Shown piece by piece: positions 1 through 8,157 of a stretch of 12,293 nt of DNA. The first letter of the stretch is position 1; every line of letters begins with the position of its first letter. The translations under genes were made by a program, and so were the position numbers. This stretch comes from an uncultured Bacteroidales bacterium. GTDB lineage: Bacteria; Bacteroidota; Bacteroidia; Bacteroidales; Bacteroidaceae. The stretch spans positions 1-12,293 of the forward strand of contig CALBKR010000347.1 of NCBI GenBank assembly GCA_937896105.1, read 5' to 3'. Under the pieces are notes generated by a model. The model did no database searches, had not been told where the DNA came from, and saw nothing but the letters and a program-made list of their open reading frames with translations.

Positions 1-254
1 TATATTCCATCCTGCCAACAGTGTTCTACAATGCAGCAGATGCCCGATTTACAGTAACGAGCCCTTATGTAACATTTGAATCGGTTACATATTACATTGT
101 GGACGAATCAGGTTCTGTTCAGCAGCAAAGCGAAATTGCTCTTCCAAAAGGTTGTGATGTTGAATTGTGGCTGCCACAGCTGCCGGTCGGTTCTTATAAG
201 ATAGTCTTTGATTTTGGCGGCAGCTGCTTCCAAGGAGAGTTTGAGGTTGAATAA
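1..254 (+). CDS. 3' end of small secreted DUF3244-like protein (partial)
   Basis: The reading frame is open from base 3 to a TAA at 252-254 and continues off the left edge, so the start lies outside the window; the GTG at 21 is an internal valine codon rather than a convincing start. About 83 residues are visible. They alternate short hydrophobic strands with turns and end in a segment of the type 'LPxGxYKIVFDFGG...GEFEVE'. This is the pattern of the small DUF3244-type beta-sandwich proteins and related C-terminal tails found beside secreted proteins in Bacteroidales. The role is unknown. It is separated from the next likely start by 80 bases, so it may or may not share a transcript with the RHS operon. 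The family assignment is by eye; the coding call is firmer than the family. Confidence 0.6.
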   Translation, partial: YSILPTVFYNAADARFTVTSPYVTFESVTYYIVDESGSVQQQSEIALPKGCDVELWLPQLPVGSYKIVFDFGGSCFQGEFEVE

Positions 255-334
255 TGGAACAGCCGTTATATGAGGATATGTGTATGTCGATTTTATAGTG
301 TATATTGGGGTTTACAATAACAAAATGCTTGTTT

Positions 335-1474
335 ATGAGATATCGTTGTTTTTTATTTTTCTTGTTTTTCACTTTAAGCAACATTGCCGTTTTTCCGCAG
401 TCTCAAAGTGCAATGCTAAATAACAGTGAAACAATCATTAGGAAAACTATTGAATTTGCGCATCCGGGTGAAACCGGTGAGAATAAGTTTTGGGATTTTG
501 GAGAGCTGTGCATCTATGACGAGGAGCATATAGATGAATATATCGCACAAAACGATTCCATAACAGTAGAGATAACCCCATTCTGTTACAACTACTATAA
601 AAATTCCGGGGACACTCTTTATTGCATTGGCTATAATACCAAAAATACAAAACTGAAATACTTAAAGCCGGAAATCCATAAGATTAATGGTTTACAATTC
701 GGCTCTGCAGCCATTTCGAATATATATGGCGAAGGAATATATTCCAACACTTTGAATTTGCACGTGTACGGTGAAACAGCCTATTCTATTGATTCATACG
801 GCTCAATAGTCTTGCCGGGAGACAGTGTGAGGTATGGTGCATACCGAACCTTAAAGAGAAAGCATATTGGACAGATTCTTACACCAGATACCAATATTTA
901 TGAAGATATACATAGCCACAATTCATCAATATACGATAGATTAAAGCAAGACTCATTAACCTGGATTATAGAGAACTATAATTGGTATATCCCCGAATAC
1001 GAACATTCCATAATAGAGTCAACAATTACATATTTGCTAAAGGATGGCAAAAAGACATTACATAGTACAAGTTCATATTACTACCCGATTTACGGGCAGA
1101 AAAAGGCATCTGTTACTATGAATAAAACTGACTCTGTTCGCTATGCAAATCTTTTCGTGCAAGAAAACACGCTTTGCAATACCGGGATTTCAGATATTGC
1201 TGACAATGATATAAGACTGAGTTGTCGCCAGGACAATCATAATACATTAGCTATTGAGCTAATGACTGACAGGAATCTTGATATTTTCATCGCATTGGCA
1301 AGTATTGGTGGTATAGCGTTCGAGAATGTACACTTAAAAACATTAGAAGGCCATCCGATAAAAACAACTTTTGACCTGACCGATTTGCAACAAGGGACAT
1401 ACCTGCTTATCGTTAGCTATGAAAATAAGGTGGTTTGTAAAAAAATATATATGGAGGACAACCTAAATGAATAA
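335..1474 (+). CDS. Secreted RHS-locus partner protein with T9SS-like C-terminal tail
   Basis: I chose the ATG at 335 (379 aa) because it begins directly with a signal peptide: MRYR, a Phe/Leu-rich core, then a polar stretch after about residue 20. An in-frame TTG at 305 would only add ten residues ahead of it. The middle of the protein has no motif I can tie to a known fold. It contains the phrases 'SYGSIVLPGDS' and 'YGAYRTLKRKHIGQIL', and I recall similar wording in secreted proteins encoded just upstream of RHS genes in Bacteroidota. The last 90 or so residues resemble a type A Por-secretion (T9SS) C-terminal domain, with 'FDLTDLQQGTYLLIVSY' followed by a basic-hydrophobic end 'VVCKKIYM'. 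If that is right, the protein would be a surface or exported accessory of the toxin locus. Its stop overlaps the next start by 8 bases, which points to one operon. No enzymatic residues stand out. Confidence 0.75.
   Translation: MRYRCFLFFLFFTLSNIAVFPQSQSAMLNNSETIIRKTIEFAHPGETGENKFWDFGELCIYDEEHIDEYIAQNDSITVEITPFCYNYYKNSGDTLYCIGYNTKNTKLKYLKPEIHKINGLQFGSAAISNIYGEGIYSNTLNLHVYGETAYSIDSYGSIVLPGDSVRYGAYRTLKRKHIGQILTPDTNIYEDIHSHNSSIYDRLKQDSLTWIIENYNWYIPEYEHSIIESTITYLLKDGKKTLHSTSSYYYPIYGQKKASVTMNKTDSVRYANLFVQENTLCNTGISDIADNDIRLSCRQDNHNTLAIELMTDRNLDIFIALASIGGIAFENVHLKTLEGHPIKTTFDLTDLQQGTYLLIVSYENKVVCKKIYMEDNLNE
1453..1457 (+). promoter_or_regulatory. Shine-Dalgarno-like GGAGG for the 1144-aa RHS gene
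   Basis: A GGAGG sits nine bases before the ATG at 1467, inside the last codons of the preceding gene. It is the only strong ribosome-binding sequence seen in this window and supports 1467 as the start. Most other starts here have none, as is common in Bacteroidota. Confidence 0.6.
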
Positions 1475-4400
1475 AACAACATTATCATTACTTTTTGTTT
1501 TTACAGCATTGCTTTCAAATGCACAGATTCTTAATGAGGATTCAAAGCAACCTGTAAAAAGCATCGGTGAGATTGTTTCGACTGATACACTTGTTATGCG
1601 TTCAACAACATCTTCTGCCGGCAACCTTACCGAGAACTTGGTCACATCCTATAACTTCGCACCATCTCCCGAAGCTCACGCGCTTATGCAATATTCAGAT
1701 ATCCCGGTATCGCTGTACACCGGAGTCCCCGAGATATCAATACCCATTTATACAATTAGCGTTGGCGATTATAATTTGCCATTGAAATTACAGTACCATG
1801 CATCCGGAATAAAGGTTTCACAGGAAGCAAGCCGGGTTGGACTTGGGTGGAGTTTGCATGCCGGTGGCTGTATAAGCAGGATAATACAGGGAAGAGATGA
1901 TTTTGACGAATACGGATTTTATTATTGCTCTGACACAATTCCCGAAAGTTACAGCGACGGGATTATCCCTAATTCAAACATTAGTAATGAAGAGCTGGAT
2001 TTGGAATCAGACATCTACTGTTATAACTTTGCCGGCTATTCAGGCAAGTTTGTTGTAAAAAAGGGTGAATATGCGACTGACGACACAGAACGCTTTATGT
2101 CTCTAAATCCTGATGACAATCTCAGAATAGAAGGTTACGAAGGTGAATTCAGAATTATAACCGAGGATAATACGCAATACATCTTTGACGAGATAGAAAC
2201 AAGACGAATGTGCAATATGGTTTTTTCTGGCGAAGGTGGTGGCTCTCATTATAATGAATCATTGTATCCGAATAGAACTTTTATACCGTTGGATGAGACA
2301 TACTTTTCGCAGCATTATACCAATACAAGTTGGTCATTAAGCAAAATAATACTTCAGAACGGTGAAGAAATTAATTTCTATTATGACGAAATCTATAATT
2401 CATACTTAAGCCCTGTACATGAGACGTACTCCGAATATAAAGTACTGGAAACTGTAGAATTAAACGGTTACGAAGAGTTACCCAATAAATATGACATACT
2501 TCCGGAACCAACCCGTAACCTATCTTTAGAACTGACCGTTAATGAACCGGTTCTAAAGGAAATTGGATGGAATAATGGACGTATAGTCTTTTCCAAGAGT
2601 GATGTAGCAAGAAAAGACATAACCGGGTATGACCATAGAAAGTCATACGCTGCCGACAAACGAATTCCAAGCAACAATAATGCATTGGAAACAATCAATA
2701 TATACTCAAGAATGTCTTCCCAACCTAAACTCTCTTTCCGTTTGCATCATTCGTATTTTATAGGCAGAAGGGTTTACAATGCTGTAGAGTTGTATGACAC
2801 CACCTACTTGTCCTCAAGGCTAAAACTTGATTCCATAACAATAAAAGGAGAAGGCGATATCGAACAAAAATACAAGATGGAATATGATATGAGCGATAAT
2901 CTGCCTCTAAAAAACGAGTATTACACAGACAAATGGGGGTACTACACCTATGGGAAAGTTCCATATTTGCCATTGACTTTAGAGGAGAACTATTATGCTT
3001 GGAAAGATGTTGCTCCCAATAACGATGGTTGGGTCGCGATAGATAGCACAAACATTGTTGCACATAAAGGTGATACGTTTTATTATAATAATGACGGTTT
3101 TGAATCTATATCAAGTGATATTGCAAAGACTTGGACTTTGACAAAACTTACAAGCCCTACGGGAGCGGAAACCGGTTTTAAATACGAGTGCAATGATATT
3201 TATGATGAAATTATTGAAGCTATTCTTCCACAAGAAACTGTTTTGCTGGATACAGTGATAAGTAACTTCATAACTAAAGCGATAAATGTGCCAATAATGA
3301 TAGATAACCCTCAATTATACCGGTTTAAAATAGAGTATACAGATACCAGAGAAAATGACATCTCCTCAGACGAAGGCGTATACATTAAAGCAGCCCCTGC
3401 AATCGTCACTAGCACAGGCTATCCACATAATACTGTGGTAGAACGCACGAACGGGTTGGTAAAACGTACTTTCGTTAAAGATTACATCTATCCAAAATCA
3501 CAGCCTTTGGATAAACTGTTTCTCCTTTTAGGTTCAACGGGTGATGCCGATGTGTCCATAAAGATAACTTTGCATAGTATAAACAAGAAAAAAGTTGGCG
3601 GCATAAGGATTTCTGAAATAAAGTCACCCATCACTACCATAAAATATATCTATAATGAAAACGGGCACAGCACCGGCAGGTTAATACGTGAACCATTATA
3701 CACCATTCCCTTAAATCATTACTACTACCTTGTTAATTCTTTTATACAAAAGGTCGTTGTGGTCAACCATTGTATCGAGTTCAACTCATACCCACAGAGA
3801 GCCCTGTATAATCCATATAATGGAAACCACATCGGTTATTCCGCAGTGACGGTTGTAAGAACGGGAAACGGCAAAGAAATTACAGAGAAATACAGATTTG
3901 TCAACGAGTCCGAAAACGACTGCATCTATTTTAATGACCAAGGTACTCACAATCCGCTGAATGGTACACAAACACGCCATTCCGTATATTGGGGAGACTC
4001 TGTTTATAAGGACACTCATTTTATTTATGATACAGTTTCCGTTGGAAATATCCGTGGGCTTAGGACAGAAAAAACTTCATATTCCCGTTGTTATTATATT
4101 ACAGCATATCATACGTTCCTCGACAGTATGAGTATTAAAGAGGATGAGAATGTCAAGAGTTTCAAATACACTTATCACGATTCAATCTTCAAGTTGAAAA
4201 CAGCAAGGATTTATGCAACAGGGCACCCTACAAAGAGAATTGAATATTCATACTCTGTAGACTACCCCTCATATTTAGGTGGTACGTTCAAAGACAGCCA
4301 ATTAAAAACACTCCCTCTAATGGAAAAATATTATACCGGCAATACATTGGAAAAGGCCATTGTAAAGACCCATCACAACTCTACAATAGTTAAGCCGTAT

Positions 4401-4901
4401 AAAGAATATAGTTTTATAGGAAACCAAGGCTTGGACAAAAACCCAGTAACGCTTTCGATGGACAGTTCCACTACTGCCGATGTGACATATAACAGCTACA
4501 CCGCCAAAGGACGTGTGACCGAACTCATCAGCCGTGGTGGTCGTCGTGTTGTTCTGCTTTGGAGCTATGGAAACCAACATATTGTAGCACAAATAAACAA
4601 CGCGACCCTACAGGATGTTATCAACAGTGGCATAAATATCGATGAATTGGCCGAAAAACCTTTTCCGGACGATGCAGATTGGAATAAATTGCATAACTTG
4701 CGCAATGTGTTGCCAAATGCACAAGTTACAGTAAGCAGATACGAGCCGCTCGTTGGTATGGTATCACAGACCGATGCACGTGGAGTAGAGACCCGTTACA
4801 CATACGATGAGTTCAACCGCCTGCATCAAGTAATAGAAGTAGTTGGTGACGCAGAAAACATTATTGAGCAAATAGAGTACCATTATGCGACAGAAGAATA
4901 A
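1467..4901 (+). CDS. RHS/YD-repeat protein, N-terminal spine half (1144 aa)
   Basis: Starts with a clear Sec signal peptide (residues 1-19, ending SNA before Q20). Residues about 74-150 carry the hallmark entry segment of Bacteroidota RHS proteins: 'YSDIPVSLYTGVPEISIPIY', then 'LPLKLQYHASGIKV', then 'VGLGWSLHAGG' at 124-134. A long Tyr-rich beta-repeat region follows. The C-terminus has canonical YD-repeat text (YTYDEFNRLHQV, about 1112-1123) and ends with 'YHYATEE'. There is no RHS core and no toxin domain, so this is only half of the usual spine. RHS spines of other systems form hollow beta-shells around a C-terminal toxin; by analogy this protein may build part of such a shell with the next gene product (inference). 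The next gene starts inside its last codons (17-base overlap). Sampled base composition is low (15 G+C in 2341-2400) compared with the next gene. Confidence 0.9.
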   Translation: MNKTTLSLLFVFTALLSNAQILNEDSKQPVKSIGEIVSTDTLVMRSTTSSAGNLTENLVTSYNFAPSPEAHALMQYSDIPVSLYTGVPEISIPIYTISVGDYNLPLKLQYHASGIKVSQEASRVGLGWSLHAGGCISRIIQGRDDFDEYGFYYCSDTIPESYSDGIIPNSNISNEELDLESDIYCYNFAGYSGKFVVKKGEYATDDTERFMSLNPDDNLRIEGYEGEFRIITEDNTQYIFDEIETRRMCNMVFSGEGGGSHYNESLYPNRTFIPLDETYFSQHYTNTSWSLSKIILQNGEEINFYYDEIYNSYLSPVHETYSEYKVLETVELNGYEELPNKYDILPEPTRNLSLELTVNEPVLKEIGWNNGRIVFSKSDVARKDITGYDHRKSYAADKRIPSNNNALETINIYSRMSSQPKLSFRLHHSYFIGRRVYNAVELYDTTYLSSRLKLDSITIKGEGDIEQKYKMEYDMSDNLPLKNEYYTDKWGYYTYGKVPYLPLTLEENYYAWKDVAPNNDGWVAIDSTNIVAHKGDTFYYNNDGFESISSDIAKTWTLTKLTSPTGAETGFKYECNDIYDEIIEAILPQETVLLDTVISNFITKAINVPIMIDNPQLYRFKIEYTDTRENDISSDEGVYIKAAPAIVTSTGYPHNTVVERTNGLVKRTFVKDYIYPKSQPLDKLFLLLGSTGDADVSIKITLHSINKKKVGGIRISEIKSPITTIKYIYNENGHSTGRLIREPLYTIPLNHYYYLVNSFIQKVVVVNHCIEFNSYPQRALYNPYNGNHIGYSAVTVVRTGNGKEITEKYRFVNESENDCIYFNDQGTHNPLNGTQTRHSVYWGDSVYKDTHFIYDTVSVGNIRGLRTEKTSYSRCYYITAYHTFLDSMSIKEDENVKSFKYTYHDSIFKLKTARIYATGHPTKRIEYSYSVDYPSYLGGTFKDSQLKTLPLMEKYYTGNTLEKAIVKTHHNSTIVKPYKEYSFIGNQGLDKNPVTLSMDSSTTADVTYNSYTAKGRVTELISRGGRRVVLLWSYGNQHIVAQINNATLQDVINSGINIDELAEKPFPDDADWNKLHNLRNVLPNAQVTVSRYEPLVGMVSQTDARGVETRYTYDEFNRLHQVIEVVGDAENIIEQIEYHYATEE

Positions 4902-7900
4902 TATTATAAACACAACGGGATATTTTGCAATATCTCTTCTGCTGTGCACCTGCAGTACTGTCTTTGCACAACAGAACCACATACGAAAGAGAATTCCCGT
5001 AGAAGCCGTGTCGCCGGCAACCGGCGCATCGGAAAGCAACTCAATGACAACAACACAATATTATGACGTTGCAGGCCGTGAAGTTCAGACCGTCTTGCAA
5101 GGAACAACCCCACAAGGCAAAGACCTCGTATCCCACATAGCCTATGACAGCCTTGGCCGAAGAGTACGTGACTGGGCAGCATTGCCGCTAGGAACACAAG
5201 GAGGCTCCTACGTACCGTTGTCAGCATTCGAGAGTTCGGGATACAGCAGTGCTTACCATATTGATTATTCATACGAGACAATGCCGGGTGGGCGCCTGTT
5301 ATCTACAACCGGAGCAAACACACCAGGCAAGTCTGTAACATACGAATACGGATATAACAGTACTGGCATTACGCGCTATACCATAGACGGGACAACCATA
5401 ACCAACAATGGCAGCTACCTCCCGGGGGCACTCTCCTATACCCGTACAACAGACGAGGATGGCAATACAATCTTAGTATTCAAGGACAATGATGAGAAAA
5501 TTATACTTGAACGTCGCGTGACATCCTACGGTAAGAATACCGACACCTACCATATCTATGACATCTACGGTAATCTCCGTTGTGTTCTGCCCCCAATAGC
5601 CTCCGAAGCCACAGCTTCAACAGGGGATTATAACCTTTCGGACTGCACGCAACTTGAACAATACGCCTACTTCTACGAATACGACCACCGCAACCGCCGC
5701 ACAAGCTCCAAACTGCCGGCAACCGGTTGGCACTATACCATATACGATGCCGACTCACGCCCGGTAATGACCAGCACCCCCGAACAATATATCCGTAACG
5801 AATGGAGTTATACAAAATATGACGCCCTTGGCAGAGTCGTAATAGAAGGAACCATCACAAATGCAGCCATACCGTCAACACTATCCGCAATGCTGAACGG
5901 CATTTGTGTCAAGGAAACATTTGACATAAGCAAGCCTTTTGGCTACACCGATAACATAAACCTTGGAACCTCACCGCAAATACTAAAGGTCTACTATTAC
6001 GACACATACACCTTTATTACTCAACCCCAGTTCAATGAGACCGCCGATGCCGCACCCAGCTCGTTTTACCCTCCCAAGACAATGCTGACAGGAACATATA
6101 CAGCCTTGCTTGGCAACAGCGAGAAATACTCAGTCACCGCCCATTGGTACGACAACCGCGGCAGGAATATACACACAGCCGAATATGAAAACATAAACAA
6201 CACTGGCACAAGCACCCACTACAGCTATGACTTCAACAACCGCTTATTGAAAGAAGAAACGAGATATACCACAGCAACAGGTACGCTCGACATTACGTAC
6301 GAGTACAACTATGATACCGGCGGGCGCGAAACAGAATGTGAGATATCTATAGTTAATACCTCCGGAACAGAAACAAAAATACTCAATCGTTCCCTGCACA
6401 CCACCTCGTATGATGAGCTTTGCCGCAAGGAAACAGAAAACATTTTTGACAGCATTTACAACAAAAGACACCTTTACCACAACGACGGGAAATACCGTGG
6501 GGTAGAGAGTGACAGTTTTACACAATATCTGCATTACGGAGAAACCTCCAATGCCTATGCTAAACAATACAACAATGGCAGAATTTCAGCCATAGAAACC
6601 TACCAGAACGGCAATACCGCCGGTACACGATTTGACATACTCTACGACCACCTTGCACGTTACACCGAAGCTATAGCTTATGGTGGCAATGGATACGGCT
6701 ATAAACATATCAAAGAGGTGTTCGGATACGACGATATGAGCAACATCAAGCAAATCTACCGCACAATGCCCGAAGGCGATGTCAATGTAATGGAATTCAC
6801 CCTGAACGGCAACCGGCGTGTAAAAGCCGACGACTGTGCCATTCAGCGTTATCCCCTCGAGTATGAATATATGTACATACAGCAAAGCCTCGATAGCGAT
6901 ACGTATGCATACGACCTCAACGGGAACGAGACACGCGACCTCACGCGTGATATGCTCTATGCAAGATACAACCATCTGAACCTCCCCGACAGCATAACCT
7001 TCACCGGCGGCAACATCCTGCAGTTCTATTATCTTGCCGACGGCAGGCGCGTCGGCACCAAAGCCTTGGTGCAACAGACCGCCCTTGTATCACCGACCGC
7101 CAACAACATATACAGCGGCGACCCAATCACCCTCTACACAGAGACCCGTACCGGCCCGTTAGTATTCAAGAACGGTATAATGTCACACATCGACATTCCC
7201 GGCGGTTACATATCATTGCAGAATGACACCACGCAACAGCCCGATGTGAAACCCTATTTCTTTGTCAAGGACTACCTTGGCAATGTACGCCTCACCTGCG
7301 ATGGCAACACCGGCGAGGTGCTGCAGAGCCTTGAATACTTTCCATCTGGTGTTCCATACAATCGTGTAAACCCCTCTATGCAACCTCGCCGTTTCTGCGG
7401 CAAGGAAGAGGTAGAGCTTCACGGCTTCGATATGTACGACTCCGGAGCACGTTGGCAATACTCGCTCATACCGCGCTTCTCCACCATCGACCCCTTGGCC
7501 GAGAAGTACTACCACCTCTCGCCCTACGCCTACTGCGCCGGTGACCCGGTGAACCTTGTAGACCCGGACGGAAGGAAAATCTATTTTGCAGATGGTGTTC
7601 CTGAATGGTTTAAAGAGCGTTTTGCTGCGACAATACGATATATGAACGAAAGAGGCACATCGTGGATATTTAAAAAAATTCAAGACTCTGACAATATTTA
7701 TTATATCGATTATGTTGAGGAAATGACAAAAGACAAACATACAATGTATGATCCTAATGAAAAAACAATATATTGGAATCCGAATTTCTTTGTGAAAACA
7801 AGTAATGAGGTTGTTTTGTATCCAGCAACAATACTTGCCCACGAAGGAGCACATATCTTGCAAGATATTAAATATAATAATAGTTGGAATGAACAAGCAA

Positions 7901-8157
7901 CAACAAAGGATGCAGAATATGACAATAAACTTGATAGGGAAGTGATAACAACTATAGAACAAGATGTGGCTATAAAGCATGGTGACATTTACAAAGGAGA
8001 GGTAACACGTAAAGATCATAGTGGTGAATATAAAATATTATCTGAAAATGATTATAAAAAAATATTCGAAAATGTCGTACCGACTGAAATACCAGAGATA
8101 AATAGGGAACTTATTGACATTTATTTATATAATACAAGATGGATAAAAACATACTAA
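4885..8157 (+). CDS. RHS repeat protein with C-terminal HEGAH metallopeptidase toxin domain (1090 aa)
   Basis: Residues 1-28 form a signal peptide (basic start, hydrophobic ISLLLCTCSTVFA, then QQ), so this is a separate exported protein and not a frameshifted continuation of the previous one. Residues about 45-110 ('YYDVAGREVQTV', 'GKDLVSHIAYDSLGRRVRDW') resemble the DUF6443 entry domain of Bacteroidota RHS proteins. YD repeats continue to about 790. The RHS-associated core runs from about 793 ('VKDYLGNVRLT') through 'SLEYFPSGVPYN' to 'NLVDPDGR' at 890-897. The remaining 193 residues form the variable effector region: 'TIYWNPNFFVKTSNEV', then 'ILAHEGAHILQ' with HExxH at 986-990, then 'DREVITTIEQD' at 1017-1027, which offers E1019 or E1025 as third zinc ligand. 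This layout fits the M91/Tox-MPTase type of RHS toxins (family knowledge). The start overlaps the preceding stop by 17 bases and the end overlaps the next lipoprotein start by 19, consistent with translational coupling. The target is unknown. Confidence 0.9.
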   Translation: MRQKNNIINTTGYFAISLLLCTCSTVFAQQNHIRKRIPVEAVSPATGASESNSMTTTQYYDVAGREVQTVLQGTTPQGKDLVSHIAYDSLGRRVRDWAALPLGTQGGSYVPLSAFESSGYSSAYHIDYSYETMPGGRLLSTTGANTPGKSVTYEYGYNSTGITRYTIDGTTITNNGSYLPGALSYTRTTDEDGNTILVFKDNDEKIILERRVTSYGKNTDTYHIYDIYGNLRCVLPPIASEATASTGDYNLSDCTQLEQYAYFYEYDHRNRRTSSKLPATGWHYTIYDADSRPVMTSTPEQYIRNEWSYTKYDALGRVVIEGTITNAAIPSTLSAMLNGICVKETFDISKPFGYTDNINLGTSPQILKVYYYDTYTFITQPQFNETADAAPSSFYPPKTMLTGTYTALLGNSEKYSVTAHWYDNRGRNIHTAEYENINNTGTSTHYSYDFNNRLLKEETRYTTATGTLDITYEYNYDTGGRETECEISIVNTSGTETKILNRSLHTTSYDELCRKETENIFDSIYNKRHLYHNDGKYRGVESDSFTQYLHYGETSNAYAKQYNNGRISAIETYQNGNTAGTRFDILYDHLARYTEAIAYGGNGYGYKHIKEVFGYDDMSNIKQIYRTMPEGDVNVMEFTLNGNRRVKADDCAIQRYPLEYEYMYIQQSLDSDTYAYDLNGNETRDLTRDMLYARYNHLNLPDSITFTGGNILQFYYLADGRRVGTKALVQQTALVSPTANNIYSGDPITLYTETRTGPLVFKNGIMSHIDIPGGYISLQNDTTQQPDVKPYFFVKDYLGNVRLTCDGNTGEVLQSLEYFPSGVPYNRVNPSMQPRRFCGKEEVELHGFDMYDSGARWQYSLIPRFSTIDPLAEKYYHLSPYAYCAGDPVNLVDPDGRKIYFADGVPEWFKERFAATIRYMNERGTSWIFKKIQDSDNIYYIDYVEEMTKDKHTMYDPNEKTIYWNPNFFVKTSNEVVLYPATILAHEGAHILQDIKYNNSWNEQATTKDAEYDNKLDREVITTIEQDVAIKHGDIYKGEVTRKDHSGEYKILSENDYKKIFENVVPTEIPEINRELIDIYLYNTRWIKTY
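7261..7572 (+). other. RHS repeat-associated core domain
   Basis: Codons 793-896 of the 1090-aa protein. The segment starts at the 'DYLGNVR' signature and ends at DPDG, the usual junction between a conserved RHS core and a variable toxin. It is much richer in G+C than what follows: 73 of 120 bases in 7441-7560 against 37 of 120 in 7621-7740. The last 139 bases recur at 10714-10852. Confidence 0.9.
7433..7571 (+). repeat. 139-bp direct repeat, copy 1 (inside the intact RHS core)
   Basis: Matches 10714-10852 without gaps, with differences only at 7476, 7488, 7509, 7533, 7542 and 7548. All six are third codon positions and none changes the protein. The repeat ends within the DPDG codons, exactly where the variable toxin begins. 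Confidence 0.97.
7573..8154 (+). other. Variable C-terminal zinc-metallopeptidase toxin region
   Basis: Codons 897-1090. HEGAH at 986-990 (bases 7840-7854) supplies two histidine ligands and the catalytic glutamate; E1019 or E1025 is the likely third ligand. The upstream text 'TIYWNPN' and 'VLYPATILAHE' matches the layout of RHS-linked peptidase M91-like effectors as I know them. The last 58 residues (1033-1090) have a diverged second copy encoded at about 9131-9298, which shows that this stretch is a transferable unit. Activity has not been shown; an inactive relative is possible but all motif residues are present. Confidence 0.8.

Noticed and set aside
295..310. TATATTGG as a Bacteroides-type -7 promoter element before the first secreted gene
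   Set aside because: It has one mismatch to TAnnTTTG and no TTTG at the matching upstream distance, so it is too weak to call.
4860..4920. A frameshift joining the two RHS genes into one long protein
   Set aside because: The downstream gene opens with a good signal peptide after the overlap, and the upstream gene ends in a normal YD-repeat tail. Two coupled genes explain the sequence better.
7213..8019. Long minus-strand open frame opposite the toxin region
   Set aside because: It lies antisense to a well-supported domain, is rich in Cys, Ile and Phe without any motif, and is a by-product of AT-rich codons on the plus strand.
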